Assembly (NCBI GenBank): GCA_965153355.1
Contig: OZ231126.1
Span: 109,244,001-109,308,000, forward strand
Reading direction: 5' to 3'
Origin: Flaccisagitta enflata
Lineage: Eukaryota; Chaetognatha; Sagittoidea; Aphragmophora
DNA length: 64,000 bases
Numbering within the stretch: the stretch's first letter is position 1; every line of letters starts with the position of its first letter. The notes beneath the pieces were generated by a model that was given only the letters and a program-made list of their open reading frames with translations, did not search any database and was not told the DNA's origin. The position numbers and the translations under genes were made by a program. Below are positions 44,881-57,175 of this stretch, one piece after another.

Positions 44881-46316
44881 GTGGGGGTTAGATGGCGGGA
44901 ATCACCCAAGAGGAAATATCTCAAAATGACGGCATTTGAATTTTTACGTACCAGGCATTACAGGTGAATTGTAATGTGCGATGCATTTCTATAAGAGGTT
45001 ATTCATTGGTAGGCTTGCTGGTCGGTAGGTTGAATCTGTGTCAGTTTTAGGTTGGTTGTCTGCTGGTTTGCTGGTCGGGGTTTTAGGTTGGTTTTATGGC
45101 AGGTCGGTTGCTGGTCGACCAGTTGGTCGGTTGGGTTTTAAGATAGGTTTTAGTTGGTCGGTTATTTTAAGATAGGTTTTAAGGCTGGTTTGTTGTACGG
45201 TATTTAGCTCTGGGTTACTCAATAACCTTTTCCCAATACTGTCCTCGCTCATCTTTTTTGCATTTCTTTTGTTAATAATTTCATTTTCTGTTTTTTTCTG
45301 CAAATCTCATGAAACGACTACAAAGATTCTGGGCTGCGGCAGATACCCCCAGGCCTGCCAAGTACTTTTCATCCCGCCTCCGCTTCAATAACAAGAAGCA
45401 AATCGCAGTCCGCGATCTACTCAGTGAGTATGCACCAATGCCATGTGTATAGCAGCTTCATATATCAACAGACAAATAGAGGCATGAATCCTTAAAAACC
45501 ATTTTATGTACCTGTGGACCAAATTTTGAATTATACACAATTATATCCATTTCATTGTTCTTTTCTTTTTGTTTGTCTGTATCAGAGAGATGGACCAAAA
45601 AGGACAGTGGCAAAGAAGATTTGGTTATGCGTTTACGAACAAATCGACTTTGACGAGAACGGCACCTTTGAAGCCGTGAGAAGGCTGCAGCATCCTGCTG
45701 TTACAATTACACCTGTCCCATCCTATCCCCACCACATATCCCAACCTCATCCATTCCACCCATCCCTCATTCCTTATGTTTAATATTTCATCAATTATTC
45801 CTTTTTACTTATATAGGATTATCTCAGTACCATCTGCGCCCTTACCGAAAATCGCCTCGTCCACTGGTTCGATGAGAAGCCCGATAAACAGGGGCTCATG
45901 AAAGGGGAGGAGGGACGAACGGAGCCCAAATCTCGTCCCTGTCCGCCCCTGCCAGACTTCTTACGAAACACCAAGACGTGGCAGCCAGCCACTTCAAAGG
46001 TAGTGAAATTTGTTGGTCTGTCAATTTGTTGGTCTGTTGGTCCATTAATTTGTCATAGTTGTTATATTGCCCACCCGTCCGCAACCCTATTGTGACACCA
46101 TATCATTTATCACGCTCATTTGTTCTAATTGTCATTTATAATAGGAGTGGCCGACTTGCGCCTCCATCTTGAGTAAGGAGGGGGGTCAGGCGACTGCAAA
46201 AGCCATGAAAAAGGCGACGACGATAGTACTCACCGATTGATCCGTCCACTCTGCGCCCAAAAGCCTCGAATTTGAAGGTTAATTGAATCATTATGTGTCT
46301 CCCTAATGTGTCTCTC

Positions 46317-46347
<31 letters not shown>

Positions 46348-46529
46348 TCTGTTTCTATTTTTTAACTTATTTTATTATATCCAGAATCTGTCGTGGCCTA
46401 CTATCTCCAAGACAACCAGAAGAGGAGACACTGCGACTCATTGCTGGTGCAGGAATTGATAAAACATTACAAACCAATGTCATTTGAAGACTTCATGGCC
46501 AAGTTAGTATAGATTGTTATTGTCATTCT

Positions 46530-46745
46530 ATTTAGTCGCGTGCTACGCGACTCTACAACCCGCTTTGTTGGTCTGTCGGTCCGTCTGCACGCCCAGGTCC
46601 GCGGTCCGCGGTCCGTTGGTCCGCCACACTTACTTTTTTACTTGGGTTCTGACTATTGCTCGGTTTCAACAATGGAGTGGCTCTGCAATATGGCCCCTGT
46701 TCACCACATCGACTGTAGCCGTGTATCTGGCCTTGTTTTTTTTTC
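46530..46745 (-). repeat. SINE-like family copy in a helicase intron
   Basis: TTTAGTCGCGTGCTACGCGACT tail, GGTCTGTCGGTCCGTC tetramers and GTGTATCTGGCCTTGTTT head in reverse, inside the 46507-46911 intron. A second partial tail follows at 46744-46765. Confidence 0.75.
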
Positions 46746-47627
46746 GTCGCGTGCACGCGACTTTAAATTTTTCAAAGTCATTCTGAGTCCATCTGTAAAT
46801 CTCCCACACGCCTTATAGGTGTCGGCCTTGTTGTCTACTGTGTCATTTTTGCAATTTTTCAATTTGTCATCATTTTGATATCACTTTGTCATTACTTTTT
46901 CATTATTGTAGGCTACCACTACTGGATCGTTGGCGTCTCTTTACCATTCTCGTAAATGGATGGGACTCTTTACCCAATCTTTGCTAGGTAAGAACATCAG
47001 TTATGGTGATATTTCAGCTATGACTGCCCATTAAACAGACATTTAGCTAGGTTTCATGTATTACATCTTAAAAATTATTTGTTTCCATTTGTAGACATGC
47101 ATCTGGAGAATCAACAACGGGAGAACAACAAGTACCCCTTTTTTCTCAGGATTTGGAACGAGTGAGTGATAACTGTTAAATGTGTAATGACTCTTTATAA
47201 AGCTGAGTCCGTCCATCAGTCCGTTGATCCGTTGGTCCATGAACGTGAATACAAATGTGGAAAATGTGCGTTTTTGGAGTTTTTAATTTGTATCCATGTG
47301 TTTGTGTTATGCATACAGCTGCCCCTGCCCACCCGTCCGCAACAATATTTTCATCTCACGTTATTTGTTCCTGCTTATTACTCAGTGAACGTTATCGCAA
47401 GATCATTGAGGACAACAACGCCTTTAAGAGAGAGCACAAAGAAGAGTACTTCGCCAAAGTTCGGGAAGGCTTAAATGACGGAGGCGTATTTCGCCCTTTG
47501 AGAAAACACCATTTGACAAATCTGTTGTGGTATTACTCTCCATACTTTTCATTGCCAGAGTTATTTGCAACAGAGTTATTTGCTACAGAGTGTTCCTCTT
47601 TGTCAACATTTCTCTAAACGTCAACTC

Positions 47628-47631
47628 TCTC

Positions 47632-47685
<54 letters not shown>
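47628..47685. repeat. (CT)n microsatellite in a helicase intron
   Basis: About 28 CT units; upstream of the 47739 exon acceptor. Confidence 0.9.
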
Positions 47686-47686
<1 letters not shown>

Positions 47687-48726
47687 AATATATCATATTT
47701 CTAAATCAATTCTCTTTTCCTTTTTACATCATTTCTAGATGGCTCAACTACTTCATCACCCAGCAGGACATGGAAGCGCCCGAGTTCTTGCAATTCCTAC
47801 ACGGATGGTGTCGTTTCAACATGGCCAACGCCACTTCGGTCCTTGAAAAGCCTAACACTCTTTATATTCACGGTCCAAGTAACAGCGGGTATGATTATTT
47901 CTTATTCATTTAATTTATTCATTTGACCTACCTACAAACCTACTGACAGAATTACTTCATCAGAAATCACTATTATTGTCCTTTTGTTTCAAAGATTTCC
48001 AAATGTGCATTTTTTTTTCTCTCTTTTTTTTCAAGTTATACAGAAAATCCTTTTTGACCAAGATGATCACCGAGGTACAGGGGTGTATAAATTTAGACAC
48101 TTAACCCCCCCCCTCCCTTTATAGATAAAGGTGGGGTATAAGTTTGATATTTCATGTTGACTTTTTCATATTGCCCTCTTTATATTGCCCCTTTTATAGA
48201 AATAAAACAAATTACTGGGGATTAGGGGGGGGGGGTGTGGGTAAACACGAAGGGGGGGGGGTGGTAGCTTAATTTTATACACCCCTGTAGGTGCATGCAA
48301 CGTGTTTAATAAATAACGAATCATCACAATTACGCGTTTGAACGCTTGACCGAGGTGCACAATATCGTATGGGCAGAGGAACTCAGGTGAGGGTGTCAAT
48401 TAAATGGCTATGAAATGTAATCTTTCTAATACTATGTTCAAAAATTTTGTGGCGACATAGTTCACATCCTTACCTGAGTTCCTCGGCCCAACCCCATTTA
48501 TCATTCCAGATTGAATTTTCTCAACCTCTCTCAGCTGAAACAGCTCATGGAGGGTAAGAGGTTTTCCAAAGCTTTTATTTCATAGTACAATACTTTAGAT
48601 TTTTTACCCATTTACAATAACATGTAAATCACATACTCATATTTACACCTGGAATATTCAAAATTATTATCTCAATTGTGATCTTTTTCCCCACACTCCT
48701 TATTTCCCCTCTACCCTCCCCCATTC

Positions 48727-48730
<4 letters not shown>

Positions 48731-48792
<62 letters not shown>

Positions 48793-48817
48793 CTCTGTTT
48801 CTATATTTCTCTCTCTC

Positions 48818-48868
<51 letters not shown>

Positions 48869-48913
48869 CTCTGTTTCTATATTTCTCTTCTCTCTCTCTT
48901 CTCTCTCTCTCTG

Positions 48914-48946
<33 letters not shown>
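48731..48946. repeat. (CT)n microsatellite, about 215 bp, in a helicase intron
   Basis: CT arrays broken by two near-identical TGTTTCTCTGTTTCTATATT interruptions, showing internal duplication. It ends nine bases before the last helicase acceptor and may serve as its polypyrimidine tract. Confidence 0.9.
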
Positions 48947-48949
<3 letters not shown>

Positions 48950-49130
48950 CTCAAGGTTCACCTTCGCGATAAACCAAAAAGGACGGGCCTCATCCAAGAG
49001 GAGCGCCCCCTTCAAGACCAACGGCAAGATTTGAGATTCATTGGGCCAATTATGAGAAATGTGTTTACTCTCTGTGACATTAGTTATAAATCTCCATATA
49101 GGAATTTTGTAATTACTCCCTAGCTACAAC

Positions 49131-49335
49131 AAGGCCGGATACACTGCTACCATATTCGCGTGTGCATGGGCTGGAGGAGAAAAGGAGAAGGTCACCAGGG
49201 CATTTGGGCAGGAGCCACATTCTAAAAATTCTCAAAAACGCTGCAATAAAATAAAAACGGGGACCAAACCAACCAAACTCAACTGAATCCAACCAACCAC
49301 CCGACTAACGGACCCATATGGGTGTGTGAGTCAGA
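49131..49335 (+). repeat. SINE-like family copy, diverged
   Basis: ACAAGGCCGGATACACTGC head, GGGCAGGAGCCAC, AAAAACGCTGC, then AACCAACC-type pentamers in place of GACC tetramers. Confidence 0.65.
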
Positions 49336-49847
49336 AGTGCAACTGAAAATTTTACATAGAGATGTGCACCATCGTCATAGGATATAAAACATATTTCTTA
49401 TAATTGGCCCGTGATTTCACCCGCCAATAGCTGCCTTCTTACAAATTTACTCCTTTCGAGGAGTATGCGCCACCCTTGCGAACTATGCTTGAGTGTCGGT
49501 GTTACTAACTCAATCCCTAGTAAAGGTGCATATATGAAAATGAAAATATTAGTTGACTAAAAATGTGAAAAATGGCCTGGCCTTTGGCCTGGCTTTTAAA
49601 CTAAATGAGAGAATGGCTTGGTTCATTTGCTTTTATAACTATTGCCCCCGTTTTACTCTATATATATATTATTCTAATATACCACTCTACAATCTGTTAT
49701 TGTCGGTTGTCCTGTCTATCCATCCGTCCATCCTCCATGCCCACTGGCTTGTTATTCCATCGGGTCCGCTGTCCGTCGGTCTGTCTGTCCATCTCTTTAA
49801 TACATTTTCATGCATCTAATCCTCTCTTTTCCTCTGCTACACACTAG

Positions 49848-50158
49848 GGCACCAATCAAGAAGATGACCAAGGCGCAATGGTAAGCTAAGTCGCATCAAG
49901 AGAAACTCGACATCAAGGCGAAATACTAATTCTCCCCAGAGGAGGAATTTCGCTGGATTCCACCAGCTCCTCAGGTCGCGGGACCAGCCACTTTGCTTGG
50001 ATTGTGGTTGCGCTACTTTCTTCTCCTTGTGCGAACCCAGACCTCATCATGCCGATCAGCTACGTAACACAGGACAAAAATTAGTTACAAAATATGGCAT
50101 TTTTATATCACTATGCATAATCCCCAACGCATTCATGATTTGGTCCGTCAGTCTATAA
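49848..50158 (+). CDS. Possible terminal exons with a Cys-rich segment
   Basis: 49848-49880 follows a CACACTAG acceptor, a 59 bp intron (GTAAGC to CTCCCCAG) follows, and 49940 continues in phase to a TAA at 50156-50158. The second exon reads through CLDCGCATFFSLCEPRPHH, a zinc-type cluster. It could be the 3' end of the helicase transcript, whose last recognised exon stops at 49034, or a separate short gene. Only open reading through clean splice signals supports it. Confidence 0.3.
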
Positions 50159-50159
50159 C

Positions 50160-50480
50160 GCTCATTTACTATCGTAAACGCTTATTTGCCTGCGCAATAT
50201 CCCTTAACGTGTCCTATTTGATGGTTGGGTAATAATGTAATTGGTCTAATTGTAATCCCTGACATCTCTTTTGTGACTCAAAACGCGTACTGATATTCGC
50301 TATCCAGGCGCCTCAATCCTTATTTCGTTATTCGCGGATTTGTTATCACTTCTTTTGTAGTTTTTTTTTTTTTCTCTCAACGATCAGTGTTGCGCCTCGT
50401 CTTCTCAAATTCATTGTCATTTTTCATTTTTCTTTTGATTTTTCATCTGAAAATAAATAAAAGGGGTAAATTGGTACAAT
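50160..50480. other. Convergence point between + and - strand gene arms
   Basis: About 320 bp between the last + strand exon and the end of the polymerase on the - strand. AT-rich with a T12 run at 50361-50373 and AATAAATAAAAG at 50450-50462. I see no inverted terminal repeat or gene here. Confidence 0.5.
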
Positions 50481-50481
50481 A

Positions 50482-53400
50482 TCACAGATTCTTTATTTCC
50501 ATATTTAAATCGTGCAATGACAAACTTTCTATATGTACAAGAAACTCGTCAAATCTCCCCACAGACTTTATATAATAGCTCTTGGTCTGGGCATTAAAGA
50601 GACTTAGTTTATTCACTGAGTAAATAATGCCCTTGTTTGCTAGGAATTCCAATTTACAGTTGATATACACATTCTGAACAGTGAAACACAGACAGCATGG
50701 TCTTTGATAAAAGACGCGAGATTGCACAAGATCTTTCAAATAGTCAGATTCGTGATTGGGACACACTCCCAAATCCTTGAAATGACGCTTTTTAAAAGCC
50801 ATAAAAGCCATAGCGGAGTTGATGTCCAACTTCATTCTTAAATTGCTATCAAGTATTACACTGGTTAGGCTACTTGTATTAAATAGGTCATCGCTAAATG
50901 GCTTCACAAAGCCATAGATAGAGCCATCTGAGTTAGTTCGTAAAAATTCTGTCAAAAACCAATGTTTGAATTGAAGCGAAAAGTTTAGCAATTTAGCGAT
51001 GCCAGTGGCAACTAGACTCATATGAATCGCTCTCAGATTGACTGTTTGTGCGTTGGATACAAAATGGAAAAGCCTCTTTTGATCATTGATCTTAGTTCCA
51101 TGTGAGAGCAAATGCAATGTTTGCAGTTCTTGTACCTCGACTTCATCCATGATATAGCTTCTTTTGAACCGGGAAGAGTTTAATCCATAACAACCGATTG
51201 CGTTGTTTATGCAACTTTTGCTAAAACTGACAAATCCCTTTTGATCCTTGTGCTTTTGTAGAGCAGAGAAAATGGTTCTCTTAACTTTGAGAACCTGGTT
51301 CTTTCCACAAACTTGATATTCAAAAAACCAACTAAAACATTTCAAAACAAGTATTGACCATTTGCCAGTCTCTCAATAAGATGGTAGAGACTATTTTCTG
51401 AGACACTTCGTAGCTCCGTTCAGTCTCTCCCTCTGAGTTTTTGTAAAAAAAAGGGGTATGTATTCCCAAATTGGTCCGAGACTTTGGGCCACATTTGGCC
51501 GAACATTTTACAAACCCGTTCAAATCTCCCTCTGAAATAGCTTTGACAATCTTCTGCTCGGTCAACTTTCCATACTTTGTCAAGGGAAACCGCTCCATTG
51601 TCAATTGTTCTACAAATGTAGCAAACTGTATCCCATGACATTCTTCCCTCAAAGGAATGCCAAAATTGGAGAAAAAATGTTCTGTATTTTTCAGCCAGAA
51701 ATACAGAAGGTCGCATTCGTATATGCTCACTACTTTTTTGCCTGTTTTCTCGTACATCAACTGCACTTTTCGCTCAGTTTCATTGTGTACGTCGTCACAA
51801 CTCATGTTTTGTTTCATTGGATGAGCGGAGCTTCTCTGTTCATTTGTTTTAGACGCCAAAGGCGTGGCCTTAAACTTCTCCCTGGGTGCTTTTCATCCCT
51901 TTAGGTGCATCATATCCTGCAGATATCATGTCATTATGCTCAATTACTGACATTATTGTAATATAATTCTGTATTATGCGGAAAGTGCACAAACATCCTG
52001 GCTGCATTCGATAAAGACACAGCTTTTCCTGGACGTCTACTGCCTTGTCAAAAAGAAACAAATTTTTGTTATTTGCCATTAAGAGGCTATCTTATAGACC
52101 CTGAGGAGCCGCAGCCCACCTCAATAGCTATGACCCAATTAAGGTATTGAATTGCTTTTCCTCTCCTACTTCGCCACACAAAGTAAGTGCCTTCTTTTGT
52201 ATATTCCTTCATGCTTGTTAGAAACTCTTTACAATCTGACATGAGATGATGATAGCATTTTTCTGACAAACATAATACAGACTTTTCAAATGCCATCAAT
52301 GTCAATTTGCTGTTTTGCATTTAACAGTCCGTGATGATATATAATTGGTATCCACTTTAATAGAAATGCTTGATGGGGAATAGAATACGTTCTGTTTGAA
52401 TTTTCTGTTAGACAATTGTCAGGTAAAGAACTGACCTGGCCCCTGGTAGCGCTCTCGGAAAAAATCTTGGAATTCATGTCTTTTTGATTTAAATCATTTT
52501 TAAAATTTCAAATTAATAATTTTCAAAGAGTTGAAACTGATTAAGCTTTATTACCTTATCAGAGAAGTAGGATGTGAAGTTATTTGATTATAAATTTCAT
52601 CAGTATTTTTAACATTTACCGCTTCCGCACATATTTTTTCACCTTGTGCTTATGTCCTCTGATTTGTGGACACAGCTTAACTGTGAAAGTAGCTCGTACA
52701 TGAAAGAACTTGGCAATCTACAATCTGTAGTGCCAACCGAGACATAATAGTCGTATGTTCCCAGATAGTTTAAAATGTCCATTTTGATTGCTTTCAATTT
52801 GGTCAACTTTTTTGTGTCAATATTGTTCTTGTCGCAACTGGCGTACTCATTTAACATTGATTCAAGCCCTCTTAGGAACATCACATTACTTCCCATACGC
52901 TCTCCAAGAACATGAACACTGCACAGTGCTCCAAATTTTATGATATACTACACTCTCATGGGTAGCAAATTTTTGTTGTGAGGCTGTCATTGTTTTTCAA
53001 CTTTGTTTTCATCACAACTGAGACGGGTCCTGAACTTGTCCCATTTACCAAAATGTGACCATACTTTAAATCTCGCGTAATTGGGGCATTTTTCAATTCC
53101 TCTATATCCTCCACACATTTCTCCAAAGAATATTTAAACTGTACCAACTTTTCTCCACCAAATCTTTTTTTTTCACAAACTTTCTTAACGCGATGTTCCA
53201 TCAAATTAGTTTTGGTGGCAAAGCACCGTCCACAGTGCACACAATGGTATTTTTTCATGTATGCATCCAAATCTGTGATAATGTTTACATGATTATTGTT
53301 TTTTGTTACAAAATATACGCAATCTTTGTACTTACTATTGGAGACAAATTCTGCTGAAAAAGTTTTTTTCATGTTTTCAGTTTTTTCTATTGAATCCATA

Positions 53401-54351
53401 CATGATTTTTTTCATTCCAACTTCTTTTTCATGTATCAAGACAATGTTTGACTCCAAATAACGCTCTAACAATGTCAAATATTCTTCTGGCAGTCCTTTA
53501 TCTGCCTTCCATTCAGTATAAGGGTGACCCTCATTTCTTTTAGCCACCAACCATTTCTTAAACCCATTTTCCAATTTCATGGCAATTCTTTTTTCAGGAG
53601 TCCCCACTTTTGTCTTTCTCGCAGTTCTTTTTTCAATCTTACGTCCTTTCACTGTGTACACACAACTTAAACTCAGCCATACACACTTATTTTGTTGGCA
53701 ATTTTCCTCGCTTTTACATTTGCTTTTGCTAATTCCCCGATTGATGTACACTGTATCATCATTGCCAAATATTCTTCCACTCTCCACTGTTATGTGAAAC
53801 ACAAGAGTCATAGGACAGACAAGTCCATCATATTAGTTTTTCTCCAATTCTATCACAGATCTCTCTAAAGAGGCTAAGAGATTGTATTGTCTTAGTATGA
53901 CATCGAAAAAGTGTGTAAAGGTTTGTTGATTATGGATCAAAAAACTAACCGGCAAAGCCTGGTTATTGCTCCTCGAGGCCCAGATAAAATTCTGAGTCTG
54001 ATTTACCAAAGAGATTATGGCTATTGATGGGCTGAAATTCACTCTCCACGCTTTTCTTTTTTTTATGAAATGCTCATGAAATATGCCCTTTAAGTACCGA
54101 AACAAAAATGGGCATAAATCAAGGGTTGCAGGCCAGAAGTTAAGTATCGTTGGATCTGGCCTATGAGATGATAGTCTAAATGATACTTCTGAGCATATCA
54201 TATTAGATGAGAGAGTTACTTGATTCCTCACATTTTCCCAATGGTCCCTTGCTAAATCAAATAACTCTGGGGAGTAGTCATTTATAGCTACAGAGCTATT
54301 CAAGTCACTGCGGATTACAGAGTTTATTTGGTCGTTTGTTAATGCACTCAT
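50482..54351 (-). pseudogene. Family B DNA polymerase (protein-primed, Polinton-type), decayed
   Basis: Copies the element genome. Blocks lie in order along the minus strand, in at least three frames: N-terminal region 54351-53377 (TAA at 53833-53835); a C2HC finger-like CVHCGRCFATKTNLMEH within 53399-52956; exonuclease region 52896-52087 in three short blocks, poorly conserved; the pre-palm region 52079-51332 with GCLC and VVSIYECDLL (the FHGC and WEC landmarks of this family); and palm/thumb 51345-50482 with KSCINNAIGCYGLNSSR (motif B, K-x3-N-x2-YG type) and TNSDGSIYGF at the motif C position. The first catalytic Asp of motif C appears as Asn. No terminal protein is distinguished. At least five frame changes make activity unlikely; some might be small introns. 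Assignment rests on landmark order. Confidence 0.6.
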
Positions 54352-54385
54352 TTTTAGCGTTTTGGCGCACTGTGCATTTTTTTTT

Positions 54386-54876
54386 CAGAAACAAACGTCA
54401 AACGGCGAAAACGATCTTAGAGAAAACGAATGGCGATGCCAAAGTCTCCTTTCCAACTGGTGTCATTAAAGTTCATCATGGTGAGAATTTTTACTTTTTT
54501 TTCATTCATGTCATATCTGTTAATAAAACAGTGAATTCACTTCAATTAAAAACTTCAAATTCCAATGTGGTAGGGTTATATTTTTAATCCATTTTACACG
54601 CAGTACACATTTATATACAGTTATACTAATCCATTATATAACCAATTGGTCCACTGGTCATTCCATTTGAATAGTTTTCTTCTCCCAATGCCATCTTTCC
54701 ATCTCATAGATATCCCTCAAACTGCCGCATTTCTCTTCGATGCTCGTACAATAAGCCTTTAGCGTCTTTATTCCTGAAAAATGACCAACGATTATCATTT
54801 TCTTCTTAGTTTCCGTTGGGCCTCTACCACAAGAGCATCTAGTCCGCACCGACTTTTTCCGCGCTTCCCATGGCCA
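54386..54876 (+). CDS. Possible two-exon + strand gene between polymerase and capsid genes
   Basis: TTTTTTTTCAG at 54375-54385 precedes an open stretch to 54471 (RQTAKTILEKTNGDAKVSF) that ends at a GTGAGA donor. A possible second exon after CTTCTTAG (near 54811) stays open to 54876. It runs against its neighbours on both sides. Evidence is limited to splice-like signals and an open frame; it may equally be spurious. Confidence 0.25.
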
Positions 54877-55142
54877 ATAACGACTTCTTTCCGCTTCCGC
54901 CTTATGAACGACGAGAACGTTTGGACTTCTTAGATCGACGGCGACTTCGACGTTTACGCCCGCGGCGCCGCTTTTTTCTCGTTCCTCTTAAATGGTTAGC
55001 ACGTAAAAATCTCCCGCGCTTATCTCTCCTAACCTTCGCCATATATGTTTGTTTTTGTGATGCTTTCCAACTTAGGGTAAAACAAAATCATAACAATTTA
55101 AAAACATATATAAGATGCTTCATACAGCAACAAATGTACTAA
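54870..55142 (+). CDS. Arg-rich protein with hydrophobic C-terminal segment, core-protein-like
   Basis: 90 residues: MANNDFFPLPPYERRERLDF, then a dense Arg block (RRRLRRLRPRRR, about 22-34), then a mixed basic/hydrophobic region (RLSLLTFAIYVCFCDAF, about 50-66). A basic domain followed by a hydrophobic segment is the layout of adenovirus pX/mu-like core peptides, and similar small proteins occur near capsid genes in adintovirus-like elements. It lies on the + strand between MCP and polymerase, both on the - strand. Homology cannot be shown from composition alone. Confidence 0.4.
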   Translation: MANNDFFPLPPYERRERLDFLDRRRLRRLRPRRRFFLVPLKWLARKNLPRLSLLTFAIYVCFCDAFQLRVKQNHNNLKTYIRCFIQQQMY

Positions 55143-55528
55143 ATAGGCAAAGACAAATTAGCGCAATTCCAAATTCCCCGAGGCGTCACATGTCACCACT
55201 GCTCGCTCAAATGAGGCAATCTGGATAACCACGTTGCTACTCAAGGCCGAAGAAAAGCGCAAGCGAAAATCGAGAGCCTGTATGTATTGAGAGGGGTAGG
55301 GCGAGATGGGGCAGGGCAGGAGCAATAAGACCTTTGACAACAATTGAATCAGTTGGTCCACTATTCACTCAACTATATCAATAACATGTACCGCGGTAGT
55401 GGTGAGGTTCAATCCATCTGGATCATCCATCAACTTTGATGGGGTTTGTTTGAACGAAATGACGAATAGAAATAAATCTTTGTTGAAACTGGTCATCAAT
55501 AAAACATTATAATCAGATTAGACACAGC

Positions 55529-55738
55529 CGGATACACAACTACCTCAGTCGCGTGCGGGTGGGCAGGGGCCATAATTAAGGCCTCTCCATCATTTGGGCA
55601 GGAGCAGTGAAGCCAAAAACCTCAAAAACCACAAAAATGTAAGATGTGACGGACAGACCGACAGATGTACCGACAAACGGACCAACGGACGGACGGACCA
55701 ACAAAGCGGGGTGTAGAGTCGCGTAGCACGCGACTAAA
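55529..55738 (+). repeat. SINE-like family copy in an MCP intron
   Basis: ACAGCCGGATACACAACTAC head, GGGTGGGCAGGGGCC, GGGCAGGAGCAGTG, GACCGACAGATG tetramers and AGAGTCGCGTAGCACGCGAC tail plus A run. It lies between the sixth and seventh recognised MCP exons. Confidence 0.8.
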
Positions 55739-56193
55739 AGTTAACAACTCATAACTTTATACCGCTTTCGAGAGATGCTCTTTGATGCATTGGGAAAATT
55801 TTGCACCATTTGCTTGTAGAGATAATCCACGGCATATGAGTTTTCATCGGTCAAATCCATATTCGACAAAATCTCATTTTGAGGCATGCCAACTCCATTT
55901 TTGAATACTTGCAAATCAGCCAGACCCTCATGGGTGTACCGAAACCTATATCAATTTTCCAAATTACTCATGGTTGTACCAAAATCTATATCAATTTTCA
56001 ACATTACTCATTCTCACCAAATTTACCTATTTTTGTAGTTGCCAAGAAACTCAGCTTCCTTCTGGAACATGACAATCAATATCTCAGGCAGTTTGGCAAA
56101 TTGACAGGCGTTGCTTAGAGAGTAGAGCTGTAAAGGGCAAGGCAGGGGCAGTGGCAGGGGCAGTATATCTTAAAAACCTGTTTTCTTTCTCTT

Positions 56194-56200
<7 letters not shown>

Positions 56201-56270
<70 letters not shown>
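56201..56270. repeat. (CT)n microsatellite in an MCP intron
   Basis: About 34 CT units, followed by GTCTGCCTCC repeats to 56320, inside the intron between the 56739 and 56113 exons. Confidence 0.9.
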
Positions 56271-56273
<3 letters not shown>

Positions 56274-57175
56274 GCCTCCGTCTATCTCCGTCTGCCTCCG
56301 TCTGTCTCTGTCTGTCTATATGCCTATCTCTTTATCTTTCTCTTTCCCCAACCCAAACATGCACCAACTCTCCCACTCACACTTACACTACTCCCACTTT
56401 GGAGGGTAAAGTGCCTTATTTTGTCAATTGGAATTACACGCTCCAATTTTTCACTGTTCACGAGCGAATACCAACTGTTGCGAACGTTTGTCTCCAACTT
56501 GTAATAAGTTAGGCTCAATTTGGCGTTCTCAAGGAACATTTCATACTTGCTGGTATCAGATTCTTCTTTTATGAAGATTTTGGATGAAGGAAACATTTCC
56601 ATGGATACCTCAACCACTCTTTTTTGTGGAATTAAAAAAGGGAGACTGAAGTAGCGCGAGAGAAAGGACAAGGGCACATGGAAAGTATGTCCACTAGACT
56701 TGCCACATTTCTTGAGAAGTAACGCCCTCTCGTAAAGCCCTATTTAAATAACAAAACAAATCATAATTTGCACCATGCCTCATCACTGAATACCTTACAC
56801 TTATCTCCTTGTCTTTACTTATTCATACCTTTGTTCCAATTTTTCTTTTTCAAGCGAAAGGCTTTCATTTGGGCAGCGGTACGCTTTGTGCCACTTGCGA
56901 TTATAGCATCATAATCCAAAACACCACACTGACCATTGCCGGCTCCTAATTAGAAATACCTCATATAGCAAATCTATGGCAATATCAAATCTTCCTCGTT
57001 AACAATTCTTTTAATTATTGTAACCCTCAATAACTCACCAGGAATTTGATAAAAAAGGCAGAAACAGCGGGAACAGTCACATACACAGATTTTGTCCTGC
57101 GTGCTGTCTGACGATGCTGTTACCAATAAAAAAATCATTGATGTTTAAATTTTAACATTATTTCAAGCACTATCA

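Larger units (their letters stand above)
45309..49034 (+). pseudogene. Superfamily 3 helicase (parvovirus NS1-like), about 13 exons, decayed
   Basis: SF3 helicases unwind small virus genomes during replication. Exons that join in phase: 45309-45423, 45590-45675, 45817-45999, 46145-46277, 46385-46506, 46912-46987, 47095-47161, 47386-47529, 47739-47888, 48044-48074, about 48315-48386, 48510-48560 and 48956-49034. Seen motifs: KPNTLYIHGPSNSG at the end of the 47739 exon, with the P-loop Lys and Ser at the start of the 48044 exon, so an intron splits Walker A; NIVWAEEL (Walker B/B' type) before 48386; an INQKGRASSK motif-C-like segment near 48980. Most introns have GT-AG ends and several hold pieces of the SINE-like family or (CT)n. 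Breaks: TGA 46238-46240, a TGA created across the 47529/47739 join, and an unclear start of the 48315 exon. No HUH nuclease motifs were recognised upstream. Family confidence is good, exon edges moderate. Confidence 0.65.
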
